A DNA stretch of 64,000 bases from Clusia tigrina (lineage: Eukaryota; Arthropoda; Insecta; Diptera; Clusiidae): positions 97,882,542 through 97,946,541 of the forward strand of contig OV050032.1 of the NCBI GenBank assembly GCA_920105625.2, given 5' to 3'. Positions within the stretch are counted from its first letter, which is position 1. The number at the start of each line of letters is the position of its first letter. The notes below the pieces were generated by a model. It was not told the origin of the DNA and searched no databases. It was given only the letters and a program-made list of their open reading frames with translations. The position numbers and the translations under genes are program-made. Below are positions 50,647 to 63,392 of the stretch, in pieces.

Positions 50647-52018
50647 TTGCAACATACAAATGCTTGTAACTTTTTACTGGAGCGTCATAAAACCTTGAAA
50701 TTTTGTAACAATGAAGTACCCGAGCCTCTTGTCAATTTAAGCCATCGCTCAAAGCTATGCTACCCTTGAGTCCCAAATCAAACACTGATAAAACTTCAAA
50801 CGCTCCTAACTTCTTTACGGTACGTCCTACACCTATCAAAGTTTGCAACATACAAATGCTTGTAACTTTTTACTGGAGCGTCATAAAACCTTGACATTTT
50901 GTGACAATGAAGTACCCGAGCCTCTTGTCAATTTAAGCTATCGCTCAAAACTATGCTACCCTAGAGTCCCAAATCAAACACTGATAAAACTTCAAACGCC
51001 CCGAACTTCTTTACGATACGTCCTACACCTATCAAAGTTTGCAACATACAAATGTTTGTACCTTTTTACTGGAGCGTCATAAAACCTTGAAATTTTGTAA
51101 CAATAATGTACTCGAGCCTCTTGTCAATTTAAGCCATCGCTCAAAACTGTGCTACCCTAGAGTCCCAAATCAAACACTGATAAAACTTCAAACGCTCCTA
51201 ACTTCTTTACGGTACGTCCTACACCTATCAAAGTTTGCAACATACAAATGCTTGTAACTTTTTACTGGAGCGTCATAAAACCTTGAAATTTTGAAACAAT
51301 TAAGTACCCGAGCCTCTTGTCAATTTAAGCCATCGCTCAAAACTATGCTACCCTAGAGACCCAAATCAAACACTGATAAAACTTCAAACGCCCCTAAGTT
51401 CTATACGGTATGTCCTACACCTATCAAAGTTTGCAACATACAAATGCTTGTAACTTTTTACTGGAGCGTCATAAAACCTTGAAATTTGGTAACAATGAAG
51501 TACCCGAGCCTCTTGTCAATTTAAGCTATCGCTCAAAACTATGCTACCCTAGAGTCCCAAATCAAACAGTGATAAAACTTCAAACGCCCCGAACTTCTTT
51601 ACGGTACGTCCTACACCCATCAAAGTTTGCAACATACAAATGCTTGTAACTTTTTACTGGAGCGTCATAAAACCTTGAAATTTTGTAACAATAAAGTACC
51701 CGAGCCTCTTGTCAATTTAAGCCATCGCTCAAAACTATGCTACCCTAGAGTCCCAAATCAAACACTGATAAAACTTCAAACGCCCCTAACTTCTATACGG
51801 TACGTCCTACACCTATCAAAGTTTGCAACATACAAATGCTTGTAACTTTTTACTGGAGCGTCATAAAACCTTGAAATTTTGTGACAATGAAGTACCCGCG
51901 CCTCTTGTCAATTTAAGCTATCGCTCAAAGCTATGCTACCCTAGAGTCCCAAATCAAACACTGATAAAACTTCAAACGCCCCTAACTTCTATACGGTACG
52001 TCCTACACCTATCAAAGT
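50647..52018 (+). repeat. 7-monomer HOR unit M-D-E-P1-P2-C-A
   Basis: Tandem copy of 49275-50646, offset 1,372 bp. Private differences include TTGAAACAATTAAG in P1 and AATTTGGTAAC in P2. Confidence 0.8.
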
Positions 52019-52998
52019 TTGCAACATACAAATGCTTGTAACTTTTTACTGGAGCGTCATAAAACCTTGATATTTTGTGACAATGAAGTACCCGAGCCTC
52101 TTGTCAATTTAAGCTATCGCTCAAAACTATGCTACCCTAGAGTCCCAAATCAAACACTGATAAAACTTCAAACGCCCCTAACTTCTATACGGTGCGTCCT
52201 ACACCTATCAAAGTTTGCAACATACAAATGCTTGTAACTTTTTACTGGAGCGTCATAAAACCTTGACATTTTGTGACAATGAAGTACCCGAGCCTCTTGT
52301 CAATTTAAGCTATCGCTCAAAACTATGCTACCCTAGAGACCCAAATCAAACACTGATAAAACTTCAAACGCCCCGAACTTCTTTACGGTACGTCCTACAC
52401 CTATCAAAGTTTGCAACATACAAATGTTTGTACCTTTTTACTGGAGCGTCATAAAACCTTGAAATTTTGTAACAATAATGTACTCGAGCCTCTTGTCAAT
52501 TTAAGCTATCGCTCAAAACTATGCTACCCTAGAGTCCCAAATCAAGCACTTATAAAACTTCAAACGCCCCGAACTTCTTTACGGTACGTCCTACACCTAT
52601 CAAAGGTTGCAACATACAAATGCTTGTAACTTTTTACTGGAGCGTGATAAAACCTTGAAATTTTGTAACAATTAAGTACCCGAGCCTCTTGTCAATTTAA
52701 GCCATCGCTCAAAGCTATGCTACCCTAGAGTCCCAAATCAAACACTGATAAAACTTCAAACGCCCCAAACTTCTTTACGGTACGTCATACACCTATCAAA
52801 GTTTGCAACACTCAAATGCTTGTAACTTTTTACTGGAGCGTCATAAAACCTTGAAATTTTGTAACAATAAAGTACTCGAGCCTCTTGTCAATTTAAGCTA
52901 TCGATCAAAGCTATGCTACCCTAGAGTCCCAAATCAAACACTGATAAAACTTCAAACGCCCCAAACTTCTTTACGGTACGTCCTACACCTATCAAAGT

Positions 52999-53194
52999 TG
53001 GCAACATTCAAATGCTTGTAACTTTTTAGTACAGCGTCATAAAACCCTGAAATTTTGTAACAATGAAGTACCCGAGCCTCTTGTCAATTTAAGCCATCGC
53101 TCAAAACTATGCTACCCTAGAGTCCCAAATCAAACACTGATAAAACTTGAAACGCCCCTAACTTCTATACGGTACGTCCTACACCTATCAAAGT
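52999..53194 (+). repeat. Isolated G2-like monomer
   Basis: Starts TTGGCAACATTC like G2 and has GTACAGCG and AAACCCTG, but its 3' half is C' like (ACTTGAAACG, CTATACGG). It is the only G-type monomer right of 21 kb apart from scattered AAAGCTTC changes, so it is a relic of the same family at the domain border. Confidence 0.7.
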
Positions 53195-53332
53195 TTGCAA
53201 CATACAAATGCTTGTAACTTTTTACGGGAGCGTCATAAAACCTTGAAATTTTGTGACAATGAAGTACCCGAGCCTCTTGTCAATTTAAGCTATCGCTCAA
53301 AACTATGCTACCCTAGAGTCCCAAATCAAACA

Positions 53333-53346
53333 CTGATAACTGATAA
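53333..53346 (+). repeat. 7-bp tandem insertion in one monomer
   Basis: CTGATAA occurs twice in a row inside the monomer starting at 53195, where all others have it once. This makes a 203-bp monomer and is the only 7-bp insertion. Replication slippage is the simplest cause. Confidence 0.85.
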
Positions 53347-53593
53347 AACTACAAACGCCCCTAACTTCTTTACGGTATGTCCTACACTTATCAAAGTTTG
53401 CAACATACAAATGCTTGTAACTTTTTACTGGAGCGTCATAAAACCTTGAAATTTTGTAACAATAAAGCACTCGAGCCTCTTGTCAATTTAAGCCATCGCT
53501 CAAAGCTATGCTACCCTTGAGTCCCAAATCAAACACTGATAAAACTTCAAATGGCCCTAACTTCTATACGGTACGTCCTACACCTATCAAAGT

Positions 53594-54181
53594 TTGCAAC
53601 ATACAAATGCTGGTAACTTTTTACTGGAGCGCAATAAAACCTTGAAATTTTGTAACAATAAAGTACTCGAGCCTCTTGTCAATTTAAGCCATCGCTCAAA
53701 GCTATGCTACCCTTGAGTCCCAAATAAAACACTGATAAAACTTCAAACGCCCCTAACTTCTTTACGGTACGTCCTACACCTATCAAAGTTTGCAACATAC
53801 AAATGCTTGTAACTTTTTACTGAAGCGTCATAAAACCTTGAAATTTTGTAACAATGAAGTACCCGAGCCTCTTGTCAATTTAAGCCAACGCTCAAAGCTA
53901 TGCTACCCTTGAGTCCCAACTAAAACACTGATAAAACTTCAAACGCCCCTAACTTCTATACGGTACGTCCTACACCTATCAAAGTTTGCAACATACAAAT
54001 GCTTGTAACTTTTTACTGGAGCGTCATAAAACCTTGAAATTTTGTGACAATGAAGTACCCGAGCCTCTTGTCAATTTAAGCTATCGCTCAAAACTATGCT
54101 ACCCTAGAGTCCCAAATCAAACACTGATAAAACTTCAAACGCCCCGAACTTCTTTACGGTACGTCCTACACCTATCAAAGT
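53594..54181 (+). repeat. 3-monomer repeat, copy 1
   Basis: Three monomers matching 54182-54769 at an offset of 588 bp. Shared markers are GAGCGCAAT, ACTGAAGCG and GCCAACGCTC. Confidence 0.8.
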
Positions 54182-54769
54182 TTGCAACATACAAATGCTT
54201 GTAACTTTTTACTGGAGCGCAATAAAACCTTGAAATTTTGTAACAATGAAGTATTCGAGCCTCTTGTCAATTTAAGCCATCGCTCAAAGCTATGCTACCC
54301 TTGAGTCCCAAATAAAACACTGATCAAACTTCAAACGCCCCTAACTTCTTTACGGTACGTCCTACACCTATCAAAGTTTGCAACATACAAATGCTTGTAA
54401 CTTTTTACTGAAGCGTCATAAAACCTTGAAATTTTGTAACAATGAAGTACCCGAGCCTCTTGTCAATTTAAGCCAACGCTCAAAGCTATGCTACCCTTGA
54501 GTCCCAAATCAAACACTGATAAAACTTCAAACGCCCCTAACTTCTATACGGTACGTCCTACACCTATCAAAGTTTGCAACATACAAATGCTTGTAACTTT
54601 TTACTGGAGCGTCATAAAACCTTGAAATTTTGTGACAATGAAGTACCCGAGCCTCTTGTCAATTTAAGATATCGCTCAAAACTATGCTACCCTAGAGTCC
54701 CAAATCAAACACTGATAAAACTTCAAACGCCCCGAACTTCTTTACGGTACGTCCTACACCTATCAAAGT
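54182..54769 (+). repeat. 3-monomer repeat, copy 2
   Basis: Second copy of 53594-54181. Its last monomer also begins the 12-monomer duplication. Confidence 0.8.
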
Positions 54770-56893
54770 TTGCAACATACAAATGCTTGTAACTTTTTAC
54801 TGGAGCGTCATAAAACCTTGAAATTTTGTAACAATAAAGTACTCGAGCCTCTTGTCAATTTAAGCCATCGCTCAAAACTATGCTACCCTAGAGTCCCAAA
54901 TCAAACACTGATAAAACTTCAAACGCCTATAACTTCTTTACGGTACGTCCTACACCTATCAAAGTTTGCAACATACAAATGCTTGAAACTTTTTACTGGA
55001 GCGTCATAAAACCTTGAAATTTTGTAACAATAAAGTACTCGAGCCTCTTGTCAATTTAAGCCATCGCTCAAAGCTATGCTACCCTTGAGTCCCAAATCAA
55101 ACACTGATAAAACTTCAAACGCCCCTAACTTCTTTACGGTACGTCCTACACCTATCAAAGTTTGCAACATACAAATGTTTGTAACTTTTTACTGGAGCGT
55201 CATGAAACCTTGAAATTTTGTGACAATGAAGTACCCGAGCCTCTTGTCAATTTAAGCTATCGCTCAAAACTATGCTACCCTAGAGTCCCAAATCAAACAC
55301 TGATAAAACTTCAAACGCCCCGAACTTCTTTACGGTACGTCCTACACCTATCAAAGTTTGCAACATACAAATGCTTGAAACTTTTTACTGGAGCGTCATA
55401 AAACCTTGAAATTTTGTAACAATGAAGTACCCGAGCCTCTTGTCAATTTAAGCCATCGCTCAAAGCTATGCTACCCTTGAGTCCCAAATCAAACACTGAT
55501 AAAACTTCAAACGCCCCTAACTTCTTTACGGTACGTCCTACACCTATCAAAGTTTGCAACATACAAATGCTTGTAACTTTTTACTGGAGCGTCATAAAAC
55601 CTTGAAATTTTGTGACAATGAAGTACCCGAGCCTCTTGTCAATTTAAGCTATCGCTCAAAACTATGCTACCCTAGAGTCCCAAATCAAACACTGATAAAA
55701 CTTCAAACGCCCCGAACTTCTTGACGGTACGTCCTACACCTATCAAAGTTTGCAACATACAAATGCTTGTAACTTTTTACTGGAGCGCCATAAAACCTTG
55801 AAATTTTGTAACAATGAAGTACCCGAGCCTCTTGTCAATTTAAGCCATCGCTCAAAGCTATGCTACCCTTGAGTCCCAAATCAAACACTGATAAAACTTC
55901 AAACGCCCCAAACTTCTTGACGGTACGTCCTACACCTATCAAAGTTTGCAACATACAAATGCTTGTAACTTTTTACTGGAGCGCCATAAAACCTTGAAAT
56001 TTTGTAACAATGAAGTACCCGAGCCGCTTGTCAATTTAAGCCATCGCTCAAAGCTATGCTACCCTTGAGTCCCAAATCAAACACTGATAAAACTTCAAAC
56101 GCCCCTAACTTCTTTACGTTACGTCCTACACCTATCAAAGTTTGCAACATACAAATGTTTGTAACTTTTTACTGGAGCGTCATAAAACCTTAAAATTTTG
56201 TGACAATGAAGTACCCGAGACTCTTGTCAATTTAAGCTATCGCTCAAAACTATGCTACCCTAGAGTCCCAAATCAAACACTGATAAAACTTCAAACGCCC
56301 CGAACTCCTTTACGGTACGTCCTACACCTATCAAAGGTTGCAACATACAAATGCTTGTAACTTTTTACTGGAGCGTCATAAAACCTTGAAAATTTGTAAC
56401 AATAAAGTACTCGAGCCTCTTGTCAATTTAAGCTATCGCTCAAAACTATGCTACCCTAGAGTCCCAAATCAAACACTGATAAAACTTCAAACGCCCCTAA
56501 CTTCTTTACGGTACGTCCTACACCTATCAAAGTTTGCAACATACTAATGCTTGTAGCTTTTTACTGGAGCGTCATAAAACCTTGAAATTTTTTAACAATG
56601 AAGTACCCGAGCCTCTTCTCAATTTAAGCCATCGCTCAAAGCTATGCTACCCTTGAGTCCCAAATCAAACACTGATAAAACTTCAAACGCCCCTAACTTC
56701 TTTACGGTACGTCCTACACCTATCAAAGTTTGCAACATACAAATGCTTGTAACTTTTTACTGGAGCGTCATAAAACCTTGAAATTTTGTAACAATAAAGT
56801 ACCCGATCCTCTTGTCAATTTAAGCCATCGCTCAAAACTATGCTACCCTAGAGTCCCAAATCAAACACTGATAAAACTTGAAACGCCCCTAAC
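54529..56893 (+). repeat. 12-monomer duplication, copy 1
   Basis: About 2.36 kb matching 56881-59245 at an offset of exactly 2,352 bp (12 x 196). Shared rare markers are ACGCCTATAAC, GCTTGAAAC, GTCATGAAACC, TTCTTGACGG, two GAGCGCCAT monomers, CGAGCCGCTTG, TTTACGTTACG, CGAGACTC, ACTAATGCTTGTAGC, TTTTTTAAC and CCCGATCC. A handful of base differences were noticed. Confidence 0.9.
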
Positions 56894-59245
56894 TTCTATA
56901 CGGTACGTCCTACACCTATCAAAGTTTGCAACATACAAATGCTTGTAACTTTTTACTGGAGCGTCATAAAACCTTGAAATTTTGTGACAATGAAGTACCC
57001 GAGCCTCTTGTCAATTTAAGGTATCGCTCAAAACTATGCTACCCTAGAGTCCCAAATCAAACACTGATAAAACTTCAAACGCCCCGAACTTCTTTACGGT
57101 ACGTCCTACACCTATCAAAGTTTGCAACATACAAATGCTTGTAACTTTTTACTGGAGCGTCATAAAACCTTGAAATTTTGTAACAATAAAGTACTCGAGC
57201 CTCTTGTCAATTTAAGCCATCGCTCAAAACTATGCTACCCTAGAGTCCCAAATCAAACACTGATAAAACTTCAAACGCCTATAACTTCTTTACGGTACGT
57301 CCTACACCTATCAAAGTTTGCAACATACAAATGCTTGAAACTTTTTACTGGAGCGTCATAAAACCTTGAAATTTTGTAACAATAAAGTACTCGAGCCTCT
57401 TGTCAATTTAAGCCATCGCTCAAAGCTATGCTACCCTTGAGTCCCAAATCAAACACTGCTAAAACTTCAAACGCCCCTAACTTCTTTACGGTACGTCCTA
57501 CACCTATCAAAGTTTGCAACATAGAAATGTTTGTAACTTTTTACTGGAGCGTCATGAAACCTTGAAATTTTGTGACAATGAAGTACCCGAGCCTCTTGTC
57601 AATTTAAGCTATCGCTCAAAACTATGCTACCCTAGAGTCCCAAATCAAACACTGATAAAACTTCAAACGCCCCGAACTTCTTTACGGTACGTCCTACACC
57701 TATCAAAGTTTGCAACATACAAATGCTTGAAACTTTTTACTGGAGCGTCATAAAACCTTGAAATTTTGTAACAATGAAGTACCCGAGCCTCTTGTCAATT
57801 TAAGCCATCGCTCAAAGCTATGCTACCCTTGAGTCCCAAATCAAACACTGATAAAACTTCAAACGCCCCTAACTTCTTTACGGTACGTCCTACACCCATC
57901 AAAGTTTGCAACATACAAATGCTTGTAACTTTTTACTGGAGCGTCATAAAACCTTGAAATTTTGTGACAATGAAGTACCCGAGCCTCTTGTCAATTTAAG
58001 CTATCGCTCAAAACTATGCTACCCTAGAGTCCCAAATCAAACACTGATAAAACTTCAAACGCCCCGAACTTCTTGACGGTACGTCCTACACCTATCAAAG
58101 TTTGCAACATACAAATGCTTGTAACTTTTTACTGGAGCGCCATAAAACCTTGAAATTTTGTAACAATGAAGTACCCGAGCCTCTTGTCAATTTAAGCCAT
58201 CGCTCAAAGCTATGCTACCCTTGAGTCCCAAATCAAACACTGATAAAACTTCAAACGCCCCGAACTTCTTGACGGTACGTCCTACACCTATCAAAGTTTG
58301 CAACATACAAATGCTTGTAACTTTTTACTGGAGCGCCATAAAACCTTGAAATTTTGTAACAATGAAGTACCCGAGCCGCTTGTCAATTTAAGCCATCGCT
58401 CAAAGCTATGCTACCCTTGAGTCCCAAATCAAACACTGATAAAACTTCAAACGCCCCTAACTTCTTTACGTTACGTCCTACACCTATCAAAGTTTGCAAC
58501 ATACAAATGTTTGTAACTTTTTACTGGAGCGTCATAAAACCTTAAAATTTTGTGACAATGAAGTACCCGAGACTCTTGTCAATTTAAGCTATCGCTCAAA
58601 ACTATGCTACACTAGAGTCCCAAATCAAACACTGATAAAACTTCAAACGCCCCGAACTCCTTTACGGTACGTCCTACACCTATCAAAGGTTGCAACATAC
58701 AAATGCTTGTAACTTTTTACTGGAGCGTCATAAAACCTTGAAAATTTGTAACAATAAAGTACTCGAGCCTCTTGTCAATTTAAGCCATCGCTCAAAACTA
58801 TGCTACCCTAGAGTCCCAAATCAAACACTGATAAAACTTCAAACGCCCCTAACTTCTTTACGGTACGTCCTACACCTATCAAAGTTTGCAACATACTAAT
58901 GCTTGTAGCTTTTTACTGGAGCGTCATAAAACCTTGAAATTTTTTAACAATGAAGTACCCGAGCCTCTTCTCAATTTAAGCCATCGCTCAAAGCTATGCT
59001 ACCCTTGAGTCCCAAATCAAACACTGATAAAACTTCAAACGCCCCTAACTTCTTTACGGTACGTCCTACACCTATCAAAGTTTGCAACATACAAATGCTT
59101 GTAACTTTTTACTGGAGCGTCATAAAACCTTGAAATTTTGTAACAATAAAGTACCCGATCCTCTTGTCAATTTAAGCCATCGCTCAAAACTATGCTACCC
59201 TAGAGTCCCAAATCAAACACTGATAAAACTTGAAACGCCCCTAAC
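56881..59245 (+). repeat. 12-monomer duplication, copy 2
   Basis: Second copy of 54529-56893. Differences from copy 1 include CACTGCTAAAAC near 57459, CATAGAAATG near 57524, CACCCATC near 57897 and CTACACTAG near 58611. The copies part at CTATACGG versus CTTTACGG. Confidence 0.9.
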
Positions 59246-59699
59246 TTCTTTACGGTACGTCCTACACCTATCAAAGTTTGCAACATACAAATGCTTGTAA
59301 CTTTTTACTGGAGCTTCATAAAACCTTGAAATTTTGTAACAATGAAGTACCCGAGCCTCTTGTCAATTTAAGCCATCGCTCAAAACTATGCTACCCTAGA
59401 GTCCCAAATCAAACACTGATAAAACTTCAAACGCCCCTAACTTCTATACGGTACGTCCTACACCTATCAAAGTTTGCAACATACAAATGCTTGTAACTTT
59501 TTACTGGAGCGTCATAAAACCTTGAAATTTTGTGACAATGAAGTACCCGAGCCTCTTGTCAATTTAAGCTATCGCTCAAAACTATGCTACCCTAGAGTCC
59601 CAAATCAAACACTGATAAAACTTCAAACGCCCCGAACTTCTTTACGGTACGTCCTACACCTATCAAAGTTTGCAACATACAAATGCTTGTAACTTTTTA

Positions 59700-60240
59700 C
59701 TGGAGCGTCATAAAACCTTGAAATTTTGTAACAATAAAATACTCGAGTCTCTTGTCAATTTAAGCCATCGCTCAAAACTATGCTACCCTAGAGTCCCAAA
59801 TCAAACACTGATAAAACTTCAAACGCCCCTAACTTCTTTACGGTACGTCCTACACCTATCAAAGTTTGCAACATACAAATGCTTGTGACTTTTTACCGGA
59901 GCGTCATAAAACCTTGAAATTTTGTAACAATGAAGTGCCCGAGCCTCTTGTCAATTTAAGCCATCGCTCAAAGCTATGCTACCCTTGAGTCCCAAATCAA
60001 ACACTGATAGAACTTCAAACGCCCCTAACTTCTTTACGGTACGTCCTACACCTATCAAAGTTTGCAACATACAAATGTTTGTAACTTTTTACTGGAGCGT
60101 CATGAAACCTTGAAATTTTGTGACAATGAAGTACCCGAGCCTCTTGTCAATTTAAGCTATCGCTCAAAACTATGCTACCCTAGAGTCCCAAATCAAACAC
60201 TGATAAAACTTCAAACGCCCCGAACTTCTTTACGGTACGT
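59700..60240 (+). repeat. 9-monomer-offset duplication, copy 1
   Basis: Shares AAAATACTCGAG, TTTTTACCGGAGCG, GAAGTGCCCG and ACTGATAGAAC with about 61464-62004, offset 1,764 bp. The limits are approximate. Confidence 0.7.
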
Positions 60241-61463
60241 CCTACACCTATCAAAAGTTGCAACATACAAATGCTTGTAACTTTTTACTGGAGCGTCATA
60301 AAACCTTGAAATTTTGTAACAATAAAGTACTCGAGCTTCTTGTCAATTTAAGCCATCGCTCAAAACTATGCTACCCTAGAGTCCCAAATCAAACACTGAT
60401 AAAACTTCAAACGCCCCTAACTTCTTTACGGTACGTCCTACACCTATCAAAGTTTGCAACATACAAATGTTTGTAACTTTTTACTGGAGCGTCATAAAAC
60501 CTTAAGATTTTGTGACAATGAAGTACCCGAGACTCTTGTCAATTTAAGCTATCGCTCAAAACTGTGCTACCCTAGAGTCCCAAATCAAACACTGATAAAA
60601 CTTCAAACGCCCCGAACTCCTTTACGGTACGTCCTACACCTATCAAAGGTTGCAACATACAAATGCTTGTAACTTTTTACTGGAGCGTCATAAAACCTTG
60701 AAATTTTGTAACAATAAAGTACTCGAGCCTCTTGTCAATTTAAGCAATCGCTCAAAACTATGCTACCCTAGAGTCCCAAATCAAACACTGATAAAACTTC
60801 AAACGCCCCTAACTTCTTTACGGTACGTCCTACACCTATCAAAGTTTGCAACATACTAATGCTTGTAGCTTTTTACTGGAGCGTCATAAAACCTTGAAAT
60901 TTTGTAACAATTAAGTACCCGAGCCTCTTGTCAATTTAAGCCATCGCTCAAAACTATGCTACCCTAGAGTCCCAAATCAAACACTGATAAAACTTGAAAC
61001 ACCCCTAACTTCTTTACGGTACGTCCTACACCTATCAAAGTTTGCAACATACAAATGCTTGTAACTTTTTACTGGAGCGCCATAAAACCTTGAAATTTTG
61101 TAACAATGAAGTACCCGAGCCTCTTGTCAATTTAAGCCATCGCTCAAAGCTATGCTACCCTTGAGTCCCAAATCAAACACTAATAAAACTTCAAACGCCC
61201 CTAACTTCTTTACGGTACGTTCTACACCTATCAAAGTTTGCAACATACAAATGCTTGTAACTTTTTACTGGAGCGTCATAAAACCTTGAAATTTTGTAAC
61301 AATAAAGTACCCGAGCCTCTTGTCAATTTAAGCCATCGCTCAAAACTATGCTACCCTAGAGTCCCAAATCAAACACTGATAAAACTTCAAACGCCCCTAA
61401 CTTCTATACGGTACGTCCTACACCTATCAAAGTTTGCAACATACAAATGCTTGTAACTTTTTA

Positions 61464-62004
61464 CTGGAGCGTCATAAAACCTTGAAATTTTGTAACAATA
61501 AAATACTCGAGGCTCTTGTCAATTAAAGCCATCGCTCAAAACTATGCTACCCTAGAGTCCCAAATCAAACACTGATAAAACTTCAAACGCCCCTAACTTC
61601 TTTACGGTTCGTCCTACACCTATCAAAGTTTGCAACATACAAATGCTTGTAACTTTTTACCGGAGCGTCATAAAACCTTGAAATTTTGTAACAATGAAGT
61701 GCCCGAGCCTCTTGTCAATTTAAGCCATCGCTCAAAGCTATGCTACCCTTGAGTCCCAAATCAAACACTGATAGAACTTCAAACGCCCCTTACTTCTTTA
61801 CGGTACGTCCTACACCTATCAAAGTTTGCAACATACAAATGTTTGTAACTTTTTACTGGAGAGTCATAAAACCTTGAAATTTTGTGACAATGAAGTACCC
61901 GAGCCTCTTGTCAATTTAAGCTATCGCTCAAAACTATGCTACCCTAGAGTCCCAAATCAAACACTGATAAAACTTCAAACGCCCCGAACTTCTTTACGGT
62001 ACAT
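61464..62004 (+). repeat. 9-monomer-offset duplication, copy 2
   Basis: Second copy of about 59700-60240, with more private changes than the other pairs (GAGGCTC, CAATTAAAGCC, GGTTCGTCC), so this pair looks older. Confidence 0.7.
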
Positions 62005-62435
62005 CCTACACCTATCAAAGTTTGCAACATACAAATGCTTGTAACTTTTTACTGGAGCGTCATAAAACCTTGAAATTTTGTAACAATAAAGTACTCGAGC
62101 CTCTTTTAAATTTAAGCCATCGCTCAAAACTATGCTACCCTAGAGTCCCAAAATCAAACACTGATAAAACTTCGAACGCCCCTAACTTTTTACGGTACGT
62201 CCTACACCTATCAAAGTTTGCAACATACAAATGCTTGTAACTTTTTACTGGAGCGTCATAAAACCTTGAAATTTTGTAACAATAAAGTACCCGAGCCTCT
62301 TGTCAATTTAAGCCATCGTTCAAAACTATGCTACCCTAGAGTCCCAAATCAAACACTGATAAAACTTCAAACGCCCCTAATTTCTATACGGTACGTCCTA
62401 CACCTATCAAAGTTTGCAACATACAAATGCTTGTA
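61826..62435 (+). repeat. 8-monomer-offset duplication, copy 1 (TTCGAA block)
   Basis: Monomers at 61826, 62022 and 62218 match those at 63393, 63589 and 63785, offset 1,567 bp. Shared markers are GGAGAGTCAT, CTCTTTTAAATTT, an extra A in CCCAAAATC, TTCGAA (62171-62176) with the linked 1-bp loss, and TAATTTCTATACGG. The +1 and -1 changes cancel in length. Confidence 0.85.
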
Positions 62436-62805
62436 ATTTTTTACTGGAGCGTCATAAAACCTTGAAATTTTGTGACAATGAATTACCCGAGCCTCTTGTC
62501 AATTTAAGCTATCGCTCAAAACTATGCTTACCTAGAGTCCCAAATCAAACACTGATAAAACTTCAAACGCCCCGAACTCCTTTACGGTACGTCCTACACC
62601 TATCAAAGGTTGCAACATACAAATGCTTGTAACTTTTTACTGGAGCGTCATAAAACCTTGAAATTTTGTAACAATAAAGTACCCGATCCTCTTGTCAATT
62701 TAAGCCATCGCTCAAAACTATGCTACCCTAGAGTCCCAAATCAAACACTGATAAAACTTGAAACGCCCCTAACTTCTTTACGGTACGTCCTACACCTATC
62801 AAAGT

Positions 62806-63000
62806 TTGCAACATACAAATGCTTGTAACTTTTTACTGGACCGTCATAAAACCTGCAATTTTGTAACAATGAAGTACCCGAGCCTCTTGTCAATTTAAGC
62901 CATCGCTCAAAGCTATGCTACCCTTGAGTCCCAAATCAAACACTAATAAAACTTCAAACGCCCCTAACTTCTTTACGGTACGTTCTACACCTATCAAAGT
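62806..63000 (+). repeat. 195-bp monomer with 1-bp deletion at a new site
   Basis: ACCTGCAATTTTG near 62851 replaces ACCTTGAAATTTTG, one base short, and GGACCGTCAT replaces GGAGCGTCAT. This deletion is unrelated to the TTCGAA class. Confidence 0.8.
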
Positions 63001-63392
63001 TTGCAACATACAAATGCTTGTAACTTTTTACTGGAGCTTCATAAAACCTTGAAATTTTGTAACAATAAAGTACCCGAGCCTCTTGTCAATTTAAGCCATC
63101 GCTCAAAACTATGCTACCCTAGAGTCCCAAATCAAACACTGATAAAACTTCAAACGCCCCTAACTTCTATACGGTACGTCCTACACCTATCAAAGTTTGC
63201 AACATACAAATGCTTGTAACTTTTTACTGGAGCGTCATAAAACCTTGAAATTTTGTGACAATTAAGTACCCGAGCCTCTTGTCAATTTAAGCTATCGCTC
63301 AAAACTATGCTACCCTAGAGTCCCAAATCAAACACTGATAAAACTTCAAACGCCCCGAACTTTTATACGGTACGTCCTACACCTATCAAAGT

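Larger units (their letters stand above)
11856..52606 (+). repeat. Central array domain with N-C-D-E-A higher-order repeats
   Basis: About 208 monomers. D and E monomers occur in adjacent D-E pairs almost throughout, mostly within the order N-C-D-E-A-D-E-A1-B or shortened forms of it. Stretches at 14012-15971 and 17736-22242 instead carry G1-G2-F and P1-P2 monomers like the left domain, so domains interdigitate. The right limit is set by the last D (52215) and the last E-type monomer (52411, an E/B hybrid). Confidence 0.7.
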
